Positions 53,872-62,837 of a stretch of DNA of 64,000 nt are shown here, in pieces. Positions within the stretch are counted from its first letter, which is position 1; each line of letters begins with the position of its first letter. The notes below the pieces were generated by a model. It was not told the origin of the DNA. It saw only the letters and a program-made list of their open reading frames with translations, and searched no databases. Made by a program: the position numbers and the translations under genes. The stretch covers positions 1 through 64,000 of the forward strand of contig CALSPX010000001.1 of NCBI GenBank assembly GCA_943788345.1, in the 5' to 3' direction. Source of the DNA: Ascidiaceihabitans sp023955215. GTDB lineage: Bacteria; Pseudomonadota; Alphaproteobacteria; Rhodobacterales; Rhodobacteraceae.

Positions 53872-54867
53872 ATGACAGACGAAACAGTATGCACCGGATT
53901 TTTCCGTGCTGCGACAGATGCCAAGGGTGACATCAGTTGCTTGGACCAGTTTCAATCCAGTGGTGTTTTGCAATTCATCTCGGGTAATTTTCTGGAAGCT
54001 TTTTACAATGTACCGGTAGCGATCATTAACGCGCCGATGTGGTTGGATTGGCTGACGTGGGAGAACACGTTGGAAGACAAACAATCGCTAATGCGGTTTG
54101 TTTATTACGGTGGTTCTGTCGAGTTTTTCTTTGTCCTTGCGACACTCATCTTGGGCATGACCATCTATGGCATGATCAATAATAAATTCATGTGGGGTGT
54201 TGTTCGTGTTCTCGAGGGCTTTGCCAATACGGTTGGTCGCTTCTTTGCATGGGCTGGTCTTTTGATGGTTCTGCAACAGATCTTGATCGTGTTTTTACAG
54301 CGCATCTTTACGCGCCCCGACATTTCTATCGGTTTTGGTATTCCTCTACAATTTGACATCAGTTGGTTCGCCGAAGAGCTGAAGCTTTATAACGCTTTGG
54401 TTGTTTGTATGTGCGTCACCTATGCCTTCGTGCAAGGCAGCCACGTGCGTGTCGATTTGGTTTATGCGGCCGTCAAATTTCGGACCAAAAAGATGATCGA
54501 CATGTTCGGGTCACTTATCTTCATGGTGCCATCTGCAGTTCTGACGTGGATGTATGGCTGGTACTTCTTGTGGCGCCACCTGATCGTACCAAATCCTTCT
54601 GCGTCTGACACGTTAGACCGTTTGGTGAACAAGGCGCGCGCGCTGCGCTGGAATGTCGAGACCATCGGATTTAGCCCGAATGGCTTTACTGGATACTTCC
54701 TATTTAAGATCTTATTGGTGACCTTCACCGCAATGGTCTTTATCCACGCAATCGCGTTCTTCTATCGCTCGTTCCTTGAATGGAAAGAGGGCGAAGAAAG
54801 TGAAAACAAATACCTCGACAAGGATTCCTTGGGTGAAGGTGAAGAAGCCTATGAGGGGACGCACTGA
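53872..54867 (+). CDS. TRAP transporter small permease (DctQ), enlarged
   Basis: About 331 residues from the ATG at 53872 (earlier starts lie across the terminator). Typical DctQ proteins are about 160-200 residues with four helices. Here the usual core (WAGLLMVLQQILIVFLQRIF, YALVQ-like SHVRVDLVYAAVKF, MIDMFGSLIFMVPSAVLTWMYGWYF, final FKILLVTFTAMVFIHAIAFF) is preceded by about 110 extra residues with one more hydrophobic stretch (VEFFFVLATLILGMTIYGM). Another insert lies before the last helix. The stop overlaps the dctM start (TGATG). Confidence 0.85.
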   Translation: MTDETVCTGFFRAATDAKGDISCLDQFQSSGVLQFISGNFLEAFYNVPVAIINAPMWLDWLTWENTLEDKQSLMRFVYYGGSVEFFFVLATLILGMTIYGMINNKFMWGVVRVLEGFANTVGRFFAWAGLLMVLQQILIVFLQRIFTRPDISIGFGIPLQFDISWFAEELKLYNALVVCMCVTYAFVQGSHVRVDLVYAAVKFRTKKMIDMFGSLIFMVPSAVLTWMYGWYFLWRHLIVPNPSASDTLDRLVNKARALRWNVETIGFSPNGFTGYFLFKILLVTFTAMVFIHAIAFFYRSFLEWKEGEESENKYLDKDSLGEGEEAYEGTH

Positions 54868-57221
54868 TGTTGTTTGGACTTGATGGCGTAGAAGTTGGCC
54901 TGATCATTGTCTTTATCACCCTGTTTGGTGGTATTCTTTCTGGCTTTCCAGTGGCGTTTGCCATTGGTGGTGCTGGTATCATTTCGTTCGGTATTATCGC
55001 GTCTTTAGACAGCGCGGGCCTATTGATCCACCAAGCGATCGATGACTCCAGCCAGATGTATCAGGATTTGATCACTGCAGGAGTTGGTGCGGATAAAATC
55101 AGTCTATTCAGGTATCCTGAGCTGCCACGCGTTGCCGAAGCTGTATTCCCGAAAGGCTGGGAAGTGGCGATGGACCGGAATGTATCCTTTGTTGTGAACC
55201 GTATGAACGAACGTGTTCTTGCAGGCCAATCCATTGAAACCCTTTTGGCCGTTTTGATGTTTGTTTTGATGGGCATCACCCTAGAGAGATCCAAAATTGC
55301 AAATGATTTGCTAACGACAATGGCGCGTGTCTTTGGCCCGTTACCGGGTGGTTTGGCTGTGTCCGTCGTTGTCGTAGGTGCATTCCTTGCCGCATCGACC
55401 GGTATTGTGGGCGCAACTGTTGTGACGATGGGATTGCTTGCCTTACCAACAATGTTACGCAATGGGTACAGTCCCGAGATTGCGACAGGGGTCATCGCGG
55501 CTTCAGGTACTTTGGGGCAGATTATTCCACCCTCAATCGTGATCGTTTTACTTGGCACTTTAGCGGGGGATTTGTATTCCTCGGCACAAGAAGCCCGCGC
55601 AATTTCAGTTGGCTGTACAGATGCCCTAAGCTATCTTGGGGAACCTGCGGTCCTGTCTGTTGGTACCTTGTTCCAAGCGGCATTGGTACCAGGGATCTTG
55701 CTCGCAGTTCTTTATGCGCTTTATGCATTTGGTTACGCTTTGCTGAACCCAGACAAAGCACCAGCGGTTCAAATGGGGACAACAAGTTCCGAACCCATCA
55801 CACGCAATGAAGCTATGACATTCTTCCTTTTCGTACCAATCGCTTTGATTGTAGGAACAATTCTGTTGGGAAATTTGGGTATTATCGGCGGCCAAAGCAC
55901 AGTGATCTCAGCGTTCTCTGACATTGGAGATAGTGCATCGTTACGGACCAATGTGTCTGAGGCCTGTAAGGTAGCGATGATCGAATTGCATGGCCTTCCA
56001 GCATGGGATGCTGCCATCGCGCAGCAAGTCGCGATTGAGGCTGCTGGTGGGGTCGTTCAATCCGAACGTCTGTCCGAAGGAGCATTCGCGCTTGCACAAC
56101 AGGCCAAGATTGATGACGCGGCACCCATTGGAACAGGCACGGCAATCTTGTTGTTGTTGTTTAGCCTTGTGATGGTGATTGGACGCGGGGTTTCTCCATC
56201 GGCGAATACGCGACCTCTTATCATCGGCGGCATTGGTGTCTTGGTAGCACTGTTGGTGGACATTATTATTTTGGGTCCATCCAATTCGTCTGGTTCTTAC
56301 GTTGTAATCATGTTTTTACCCATCGTGGCGGTCCTTTACGGTGTCGTTCATGCCGGCGCGATGTGTGCCAAGAATGAGTTGATCCGCGTTGTCTTCCCGC
56401 CGTTGATGCTGATCGTTGCGGTTCTTGGTTCGATTTTGGGTGGTATCACCAACCCGACGCCAGCCGCTGCACTTGGGGCAGGGGGCGCGATCATGTTGGC
56501 AGCCTATCGCAAACTGTCTGACACTGATCGTTCACCAAAGGTGATAATCTGGTCCACGGTCGCAATTGGGGTTTGTATCCTTGTAGGCGTGAATTTTGAC
56601 CTCCGGATCAATCAGGATGACGTAAGCTTTGAAAGCTGGTTTGCCTTCTTCGTTGCATATGGTGCTTATCTTTATGCCATGTTTGGCTTGCTGTTCTCGT
56701 GCTGGATCCTGTTCACTTCAGGTGTTTTGACCCCTGTTGTACGTGAAACCGCTAAGGTGACTTCGATGGTCTTTACCATCCTGATCGGGTCACAGTTGTT
56801 GAACCTTGTTGTTATCAGTTTTGGGGGTGAACATTATATTCAGCAGTTCCTCAAATCATTCGATAACGAGATCACTGTGTTCTTGATCGTGATGCTTGTG
56901 CTGTTCGTCTTGGGCTTTGTTCTGGATTTCCTTGAGATCATTTATATTGTTATCCCGATTGTTGGCCCCGTCATTTATGGCGGCACATTCGATCCTAAGT
57001 GGGTAACGATCATGATCGCGGTGAACTTACAGACTTCGTTCCTGACGCCGCCGTTTGGCTTTGCATTGTTCTATCTGCGCGGAGTTGCTCCCAAGGAAGT
57101 CACTACGCGGCACATCTATCGTGGGATTGTCCCGTTCGTGTTGATCCAGATCGCAGGTTTGGGCTTGTTGTGGACCTTCCCGAGCGTGGTGACGTTCCTG
57201 CCGGATTTGATCCCGAATTGA
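54867..57221 (+). CDS. TRAP transporter large permease (DctM), enlarged with inserted segments
   Basis: A 784-residue membrane protein; most DctM are about 425-450 residues. The family's transport core is visible: FALAS-type SIETLLAVLMFVLMGITLERS, GGLAVSVVVVGAFLAASTGIVGATVVTMGLLALPTML, GTLGQIIPPSIVIVLLGTLAGDLY, GITNPTPAAALGAGGAI and the closing PIVGPVIYGGTFDPKWVTIMIAVNLQTSFLTPPFGFALFYLRG. Two inserts rich in polar residues stand out, near residues 55-115 (YQDLITAGVGADKISLFRYPELPRV) and 350-415 (DSASLRTNVSEACKVAMIELHG). They probably lie outside the bilayer. Works with the DctQ and SBP genes upstream. Confidence 0.88.
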   Translation: MLFGLDGVEVGLIIVFITLFGGILSGFPVAFAIGGAGIISFGIIASLDSAGLLIHQAIDDSSQMYQDLITAGVGADKISLFRYPELPRVAEAVFPKGWEVAMDRNVSFVVNRMNERVLAGQSIETLLAVLMFVLMGITLERSKIANDLLTTMARVFGPLPGGLAVSVVVVGAFLAASTGIVGATVVTMGLLALPTMLRNGYSPEIATGVIAASGTLGQIIPPSIVIVLLGTLAGDLYSSAQEARAISVGCTDALSYLGEPAVLSVGTLFQAALVPGILLAVLYALYAFGYALLNPDKAPAVQMGTTSSEPITRNEAMTFFLFVPIALIVGTILLGNLGIIGGQSTVISAFSDIGDSASLRTNVSEACKVAMIELHGLPAWDAAIAQQVAIEAAGGVVQSERLSEGAFALAQQAKIDDAAPIGTGTAILLLLFSLVMVIGRGVSPSANTRPLIIGGIGVLVALLVDIIILGPSNSSGSYVVIMFLPIVAVLYGVVHAGAMCAKNELIRVVFPPLMLIVAVLGSILGGITNPTPAAALGAGGAIMLAAYRKLSDTDRSPKVIIWSTVAIGVCILVGVNFDLRINQDDVSFESWFAFFVAYGAYLYAMFGLLFSCWILFTSGVLTPVVRETAKVTSMVFTILIGSQLLNLVVISFGGEHYIQQFLKSFDNEITVFLIVMLVLFVLGFVLDFLEIIYIVIPIVGPVIYGGTFDPKWVTIMIAVNLQTSFLTPPFGFALFYLRGVAPKEVTTRHIYRGIVPFVLIQIAGLGLLWTFPSVVTFLPDLIPN

Positions 57222-57243
57222 TTTCACAATAAACCAGACTGAA

Positions 57244-57272
57244 AAGGCCACCCTTCGTCGGGTGGCCTTTTT
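57244..57272 (+). terminator. Intrinsic terminator after the TRAP operon
   Basis: AAGGCCACCC (57244-57253) and GGGTGGCCTT (57260-57269) around TTCGTC, followed by T's to 57272. It may also serve the convergent bpt gene. Confidence 0.88.
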
Positions 57273-57377
57273 GCTTTTGGTTGTGATTCGAAGAGGGCTA
57301 AGGCGGTGAAAAACCGTCCGTGCACATCGCTGAATGTAACTGCAGCCATTTTTGGAAGTTTTCTAAGTGCTCTTATA

Positions 57378-58190
57378 TCAGCGGGCGGATTGAATACCCG
57401 GCAAGCGAATGTTGGCGACTTGTTCTGAAATTGGATCGTTGGACAAGGGATGCATGTCGGCGGATATTTTGCTCGGATCTGGAACTGGTTGCCACCGACC
57501 ACCAGTGAATATTTCTAGGCCTGCGAAGTTTGCTTTGTAGCCCATTTTCTGGCTGCCTGGGACCCAATACCCGAGATAGACATACGGTAGATTAGCTTCT
57601 TGCGCGATACGGATGTGATCAAGGATCAAGTAGGTGCCAAGGCTGTGGCGCTCGAGGTCTGGATCGAAAAACGAATAGACCATGCTTAGCCCATCCGCCA
57701 ATACGTCTGTCAGGCCGACGGCGATCAGCTCGTCATTCAATGCATATTCAACCACACGACTGCGAATGGGGGTTTCTTCAATCATCGCTGCGAATTCAAA
57801 GACATCCATTTCTGCCATGCCGCCATCGGAATGACGTGCATCTAGATAAGTGCGAAACAAGTCGTACTGGGCCTCAGACGCCCAAGGGGATGTCGCGCGT
57901 CTGGATACATCAACATTACGCCGGATAACCCGCTTCTGACTTTTGGTTGGCATGAAGCGGCTGATTTCTATACGGGCGGACAAGCAAGCGGAACATTCTG
58001 CGCAAGAAGGGCGGTAAAGGACGTTCTGGGACCGTCTAAAGCCCTGTTGGGATAGGCTGTCATTCAGGTCTTGTGCATTGTCACCTTGAAGTGCTGTGAA
58101 CAGCTTTCTCTCGGTCCTGCCATCAAGGTACGGGCAAGGTTGTGGTGCCGTCACATAAAACTGGGGCGCTATGGGGAGTGTGTGGCGCAT
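57378..58190 (-). CDS. bpt: Aspartate/glutamate leucyltransferase Bpt (arginyltransferase family)
   Basis: A 270-residue N-degron enzyme that adds a leucine to proteins starting with acidic residues, marking them for ClpAP. The N-terminal Cys cluster and RPSCAECSACLSARI pattern with QGFRRSQNVLYRPSC is diagnostic, as are VYSFFDPDLERHSLGTYLILDHI and the YVYLGYWVPGSQKMGYKANFAGLEI motif of the GNAT-like fold. The length is typical for bacterial Bpt/Ate. Confidence 0.92.
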   Translation of the reverse strand: MRHTLPIAPQFYVTAPQPCPYLDGRTERKLFTALQGDNAQDLNDSLSQQGFRRSQNVLYRPSCAECSACLSARIEISRFMPTKSQKRVIRRNVDVSRRATSPWASEAQYDLFRTYLDARHSDGGMAEMDVFEFAAMIEETPIRSRVVEYALNDELIAVGLTDVLADGLSMVYSFFDPDLERHSLGTYLILDHIRIAQEANLPYVYLGYWVPGSQKMGYKANFAGLEIFTGGRWQPVPDPSKISADMHPLSNDPISEQVANIRLPGIQSAR

Positions 58191-58259
58191 TCAATTCCTT
58201 AAGCTTCGATTCAACTTTAGCACACTACCATTGCGTGTAAATGTTTGAATTGCGGGCAA

Positions 58260-58697
58260 TTACCGGCGTGCTTGTTTGTTTAACATGACCGTTCCTAAGA
58301 CATGGTCGGTTAAACTTTGACCACGCATACTGGCGCACATCAATACAATAGAGACAGCCTGCAGCAAAAAAATACCAATACTTATAGTATAGCCAAGCGT
58401 GTGAAGTGCGGCTTCAGTCAAATCAAGGCGCGCACCGGTGCGATTGCGCAGCTCGATCGATACAAGCCTCATACCCCATGTGGCTGATCCGTTGGCGATG
58501 CTAATTGTACGGTAAGCAAAACCAATCACCAGCCACATCAGTGGCCAAAAGAAGATGCCTAAGAAGCCTGTAAATGGCAGTAAAATAAGGCAAATACCCA
58601 AGATAATGACCGCATCTAGGACCCATGCAAAAAGCCGCTTGGCAGGAACGTTTTCGTAGAAAGCGGATTGGGTAATTGGATCTGGTAGGTGTGTCAT
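58260..58697 (-). CDS. RDD-family membrane protein
   Basis: About 145 residues from the ATG 58697-58695. The Arg-Asp-type signature appears in modified form as AKRLFAWVLDAVIILGICLILLP, followed by membrane helices (FFWPLMWLVIGFAYRTI and LGYTISIGIFLLQAVSIVLMCAS) and the GSATWGMRLVSIELRN linker. A longer frame includes the hairpin region and is not supported. The physiological role of RDD proteins varies (ion or compatible-solute related) and is unknown here. Confidence 0.82.
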   Translation of the reverse strand: MTHLPDPITQSAFYENVPAKRLFAWVLDAVIILGICLILLPFTGFLGIFFWPLMWLVIGFAYRTISIANGSATWGMRLVSIELRNRTGARLDLTEAALHTLGYTISIGIFLLQAVSIVLMCASMRGQSLTDHVLGTVMLNKQARR

Positions 58698-58724
58698 TGT
58701 TTCACTCGGGTTAGGGGAGAATTG

Positions 58725-58749
58725 CCTCAGCCCCGTGTAGGGGCTGAGG
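58725..58749. terminator. GC-rich hairpin between the DUF2852 and RDD genes
   Basis: CCTCAGCCCC (58725-58734) and GGGGCTGAGG (58740-58749) form a perfect 10-bp stem with loop GTGTA. No strong T-run follows on the minus strand, so termination may be weak. It separates the two minus-strand genes and argues against the RDD gene starting upstream of it. Confidence 0.6.
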
Positions 58750-58771
58750 GCTACTAAGTTCAAGGTTCAGA

Positions 58772-59086
58772 CTATGCTGCTGTGTCACCTTTGTCAGACG
58801 AACCAGCTCGATCATCCATGAACTGATCAAACTCAGCTTTGTCTTTTGCATCACGCAAGCGTTCGAGGAAAGATTCAAAGTTGTTTTGCTCTTCCTCGAG
58901 ACGACGAAGCGTATCTGCTTTGTAAGCGTCAAAAGCTGAATTACCTGTTGGTTTCATTGCATGCATGGCATGACGTCCCATGCCGTTTGAGGTGCGGTGT
59001 GATTTCGAAAACATACGTTTGCTCCAGATCATATATAGCAAGAGGGCTAAACCAACGGGCCAACAAAAGATGAAACCCAACACCAT
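58772..59086 (-). CDS. DUF2852 protein, N-terminus interrupted by an in-frame TAA
   Basis: The open part gives 104 residues: a membrane helix (MVLGFIFCWPVGLALLLYMIWS) and a charged coiled-coil tail (YKADTLRRLEEEQNNFESFLERLRDAKDKAEFDQFMDDR), the DUF2852 arrangement. In the same frame the sequence continues upstream as NWLDEKGKGAWIAA, the usual lead-in of this family, then hits TAA at 59131-59129. Beyond it runs an ATG-started segment (59191) MTSLSTNAPTAQTLGWFARS. With the TAA read through the total is 139 residues, the usual family size. So either a nonsense mutation, an error, or a shortened protein starting at the ATG 59086. Confidence 0.75.
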   Translation of the reverse strand: MVLGFIFCWPVGLALLLYMIWSKRMFSKSHRTSNGMGRHAMHAMKPTGNSAFDAYKADTLRRLEEEQNNFESFLERLRDAKDKAEFDQFMDDRAGSSDKGDTAA

Positions 59087-59234
59087 GGCCGCGATCCATG
59101 CGCCTTTGCCTTTTTCATCCAGCCAGTTTTAAGACCGGGCGAACCAGCCAAGGGTCTGAGCTGTTGGTGCGTTTGTGGATAAGGATGTCATTTTGATGCC
59201 TTTCATCTTGGGTTGAAAACTAAATGTGAGACGC

Positions 59235-59255
59235 AATGTAAATGCGCTTTACATT
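59235..59255. promoter_or_regulatory. Palindromic operator-like site 1
   Basis: AATGTAAA (59235-59242), spacer TGCGC, TTTACATT (59248-59255): perfect 8-bp arms. The same pattern recurs 58 bp downstream. Lies 44 bp upstream of the DUF2852 ATG at 59191. Confidence 0.6.
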
Positions 59256-59292
59256 AATTAAGATGGCTATTGCGGAGGTTTACGCAAGGCTG

Positions 59293-59313
59293 AATGTGAA
59301 TGTTTTTTACATT
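59293..59313. promoter_or_regulatory. Palindromic operator-like site 2
   Basis: AATGTGAA (59293-59300), spacer TGTTT, TTTACATT (59306-59313): same arm and spacer lengths as site 1 with one mismatch in the symmetry. Two such sites suggest a dimeric regulator binding twice. Confidence 0.58.
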
Positions 59314-59621
59314 AACTTAATTTATTAATTTAAATCATAAGGTTACTGGGTTGTTCGTTCCGAAATTTCTTCAATGTAAAAGCTGAAAATGTGCTCTCGT
59401 GCCCCCGCTGAGTTCTAAGTATTTGAGTCGGAGGGTATGTAATTCCTAACCTCAGAGGCGGCATTGGCCAAATTACCTTCTTCTATCGGAATACCGGCCC
59501 CAAGGGCTTCCAGGTGAGCGTGTAGGCACTTTTGACCTTTGTTTATGTTCGTAAAGTGAAACCTTGCCTCGTAGCGTGTAACTGCCATTGACCTAACGAT
59601 GTTGGCAGTCAAAGTAGGAGT

Positions 59622-62408
59622 ATGAGTTTTGAAGCTGAACTGACCCGCTGCCCGCGCCCTTTTAACCCTGAACGTGGGGCAGAAACGGCTGCTTTGGTTC
59701 ATGGGGTCGCCCCCGCCATTTCAGCTTTGATAGTGGGTGCAACCGGCAGCAGTCCTTATTTGGCAAACTTGGTTGCGAAAGAAGCGGATTGGATTGCTTC
59801 AGCCTTTGATAATCCGAATTCTGCGGTTGAGACAGAATTGGCCGCATGTTTGTATTGTGGCTATGATGTTGTCGGTTCACGGCTTCGCCAAGCAAAGCGC
59901 AGGATCGCTTTGTTAACTGGCTTGGCTGATCTTGGCGGGGTCTGGTCCTTGGAAGAAGTCACCGGAACGCTTAGCCGATTTGCCGATACGGCCACCACCG
60001 CTGCAATGCGTGCCTCGATCGCTCAGCAAATTAAGCGCGGAAAATTACCTGGCCAGGACGAAAACGACATCGAAACAGCGGGCGGTATGGTTGCGCTTGC
60101 TATGGGTAAGATGGGTGCGAATGAGTTAAATTATTCGTCAGACATTGATCTGATTTGTTTGTTTGATGAAACTCGGTTTGATGCAAACGACTTTGCCGAC
60201 GCACGTATGGCGTTTATTCGTGCGACCCGTGCAATGACCGCTTTGCTTAGCGACCTTACAGGTGAGGGGTATGTGTTTCGTACAGATCTACGTTTGCGCC
60301 CTGATCCCTCGGCAACGCCCGTATGCATCGCCATGGAGGCGGCAGAGCGGTATTATGAAAGTCTTGGGCGCACTTGGGAGCGTGCGGCCTTTATCAAGGC
60401 GCGCTCCGCGGCTGGCGACATAAAGGCCGGTGATAGGTTCCTGAAAACATTGGGGCCCTTCGTTTGGCGCAGGCATCTGGATTTTGCAGCTATCCAAGAT
60501 GCACATGATATGCGTTTGGCTATTCGCCAGCACAAAGGATTGGGCGGACAGATCACCTTGGCTGGTCATAATATGAAGCTGGGGCGCGGTGGCATTCGTG
60601 AGATCGAGTTCTTCACCCAGACGCGCCAACTGATTGCGGGTGGACGCGATCCGGAATTGCGGATGAAGGGAACCCGCGAAGGGTTGGCTGGGCTGGCGCA
60701 GAAGGAATGGATCGCACCTGAGTTGGCGAAAACCCTGTCTAATCACTATGTGGCGCACCGTACGGTCGAGCACCGCTTGCAAATGGTTCGCGATGCTCAA
60801 ACGCACAATTTGCCAACTTCGGAAGCCGAATTTGATCGCCTTGCAGCACTGATGGATATGAACTGTTCAGATCTAGAGGCGGATATTCATCGTCGCCTAA
60901 GTGAAGTTCATGACGCGACAGAGGGGTTCTTTGCGCCTAACGCCGTGGCCGCGGTGCAAGAACAAATTCTTGATCCTGAGATTATGGAGCGCTGGCGGAC
61001 CTATCCTGCTTTGCGTAGTGAGAGGGGAGCGGCCGTATTCGAACGGATCAAGCCAGCGATCGTCACGCGCCTTGCCCAAGCCGCAAAACCCCAAGAAGCG
61101 TTATTGGCTTTGGATGGGTTTTTGCAGGGGTTACCTGCAGGCGTTCAATTGTTTTCTCTATTCGACGCTAATCCTCAGTTGGTTGAATTGTTGGTTGATA
61201 TTGTCAGCACGTCGCCTGCCTTGGCCCAATATTTGTCGCGCAATGCGTCCGTCTTTGATGCTGTTATTGGCGGGGATTTTTTCAGCGAATGGATTGGCCA
61301 AGCATCCTTACAGTCGGATTTGAGGGAGTTTTTGGATCGCGAAAGTGATTATGAAGCCAAGCTTGATACTGCGCGGCGGTGGACGAAAGAGCTGCATTTT
61401 CGGATCGGGGTGCATTTATTGCGCGGATTGATCGATACAAAAGAAGCGGGCGTTCAATACAATGATCTTGCCCGTGCTGTGGTGGGTGCGATCTGGCCGG
61501 CAGTGGTTGAAGAATTCGCGCGTCGGTATGGCCCGCCTCCGGGGCGCGGGGCTGTAGTCCTTGGTATGGGTTCACTAGGCGCGGGGATGTTAAACACTGG
61601 TTCCGACCTTGATTTGATCGTCATCTATGATCCCGCAAACGTGGAAATCTCTCAGGGGCCACGACAACTGGCAACCAGATCTTATTACGCGCGCTTAACA
61701 CAGGCGATGATCACGGCCTTAACTGCACCGATGGCCCAAGGTCGCTTGTACGAAGTTGATATGCGTCTGCGTCCGTCTGGAAACCAAGGGCCCGTGGCAA
61801 CCAGTTGGGCTAGTTTCCAAGATTACCAACGCCACAATGCATGGGTTTGGGAACACCTTGCCCTAACTCGAGCCGACTATGTAGCAGGCCCTAGTGATCT
61901 TGGGCGCGATATTGAGGTCTTTAGGCGGGGTATCCTTAATTCCCCGCGCGATGCCAAGACTGTTTTGGCAGAGGTCGCCAGTATGCGAGCACGGATCGCC
62001 ACGGCGAAGCCACCTGAAAGCATCTGGGATCCCAAGATTGGCGCAGGTCGTATGCAGGATATTGAACTATTCGCACAGGCGGGCGCATTGCTAAATGGTT
62101 CGCCTGCTCGTGAAACAATGAGTGGATTGCAGGCATGTGTCGCGCACGGCTTAATCGATGACGCCGACAGACAGGTTTTGCAGGCCAGCTATGACAAGTG
62201 TTGGGCGTTACAATTGGCCTCGCGATTACTTTCCAACGGTGTATTGAGACCTGAAGACATTGGCGAAGGCGCAATGGCGTTCGTCTGCCGTACAATGGGC
62301 TATGACGACTTGATCACGCTGGAATTTGCATTGGTGGACCACTTTGAAGCTGCAAAAGATGTGATAGAACGTGTTGTTGGTTCTGGTGAGGATAAGGTTG
62401 ATCGATGA
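59622..62408 (+). CDS. glnE: Glutamine synthetase adenylyltransferase/deadenylase
   Basis: A 928-residue bifunctional enzyme controlling glutamine synthetase by adenylylation. Two nucleotidyltransferase domains are visible: the first with GKMGANELNYSSDIDLICLFDETRFD, the second with GMGSLGAGMLNTGSDLDLIVIYDP, each followed by its helical domain (HNMKLGRGGIREIEFFTQ and IGAGRMQDIELFAQAGALL). The length agrees with the family. It overlaps the next gene by 4 bp. Confidence 0.95.
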   Translation: MSFEAELTRCPRPFNPERGAETAALVHGVAPAISALIVGATGSSPYLANLVAKEADWIASAFDNPNSAVETELAACLYCGYDVVGSRLRQAKRRIALLTGLADLGGVWSLEEVTGTLSRFADTATTAAMRASIAQQIKRGKLPGQDENDIETAGGMVALAMGKMGANELNYSSDIDLICLFDETRFDANDFADARMAFIRATRAMTALLSDLTGEGYVFRTDLRLRPDPSATPVCIAMEAAERYYESLGRTWERAAFIKARSAAGDIKAGDRFLKTLGPFVWRRHLDFAAIQDAHDMRLAIRQHKGLGGQITLAGHNMKLGRGGIREIEFFTQTRQLIAGGRDPELRMKGTREGLAGLAQKEWIAPELAKTLSNHYVAHRTVEHRLQMVRDAQTHNLPTSEAEFDRLAALMDMNCSDLEADIHRRLSEVHDATEGFFAPNAVAAVQEQILDPEIMERWRTYPALRSERGAAVFERIKPAIVTRLAQAAKPQEALLALDGFLQGLPAGVQLFSLFDANPQLVELLVDIVSTSPALAQYLSRNASVFDAVIGGDFFSEWIGQASLQSDLREFLDRESDYEAKLDTARRWTKELHFRIGVHLLRGLIDTKEAGVQYNDLARAVVGAIWPAVVEEFARRYGPPPGRGAVVLGMGSLGAGMLNTGSDLDLIVIYDPANVEISQGPRQLATRSYYARLTQAMITALTAPMAQGRLYEVDMRLRPSGNQGPVATSWASFQDYQRHNAWVWEHLALTRADYVAGPSDLGRDIEVFRRGILNSPRDAKTVLAEVASMRARIATAKPPESIWDPKIGAGRMQDIELFAQAGALLNGSPARETMSGLQACVAHGLIDDADRQVLQASYDKCWALQLASRLLSNGVLRPEDIGEGAMAFVCRTMGYDDLITLEFALVDHFEAAKDVIERVVGSGEDKVDR

Positions 62409-62680
62409 GAAAAGGTGATATGAACGATCCAAAGGGTCTTATCTATGAGGCCTATCGGATGGATGGCATCACTAAAAGCGAATGCCGAACGATCTTTTTA
62501 GATTGGGCGCTGAGCCTTCCTATGGAGCAGGATACTGGGCAGACACTGCGGTTGTTATTGGTTCAGTACGGCGAGCCAACCCCAGATCACCCAATGAGTG
62601 AGGTGATGCGTGAAGGGATGGCCGGGATGTCCGCGCCGCGCCGACGCGGTGGTTGGCGTTCAAGAATACGCCCAAGCTAA
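62405..62680 (+). CDS. Small conserved hypothetical protein after glnE
   Basis: A 91-residue protein (GLIYEAYRMDGITKSECRTIFLDWALSLP then RLLLVQYGEPTPDHPMSEVMREG), helical and acidic with an Arg-rich C-terminus. The start overlaps the glnE stop (ATGA); an ATG five codons later is also possible. Translational coupling suggests cotranscription. I recall similar proteins in Rhodobacterales but cannot name a function. Confidence 0.7.
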   Translation: MRKGDMNDPKGLIYEAYRMDGITKSECRTIFLDWALSLPMEQDTGQTLRLLLVQYGEPTPDHPMSEVMREGMAGMSAPRRRGGWRSRIRPS

Positions 62681-62837
62681 GGCCCATAAAAACAAGAGCA
62701 ATTTCTTGAAGAACCTCGAATAGGTCTCGAAAAACTTCACAGAAATGCAGCTAACTTGTCGCAATACTGCCTCAATTGAGGGTCAAATATGTCCTAAGCA
62801 AATGAGAGTTGCTGATGAATTTCGGCCGGAGGACAAC

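Larger units (their letters stand above)
59192..59621. other. AT-rich intergenic region with repeated operator-like palindromes
   Basis: A 430-base region between the divergent DUF2852 and glnE genes. It contains two matching palindromes and a very AT-rich stretch (59305-59340, dominated by TTAA). A 57-codon minus-strand frame near 59415-59585 has no family pattern and is treated as chance. Confidence 0.55.

Noticed and set aside
59305..59340. CtrA boxes in the TTAA-rich stretch
   Set aside because: Several TTAA occur, but none pair with the required 7-base spacing (TTAA-N7-TTAA).
59415..59702. 95-codon minus-strand ORF before glnE
   Set aside because: Overlaps the glnE start, no recognisable family, no good ribosome-binding site.
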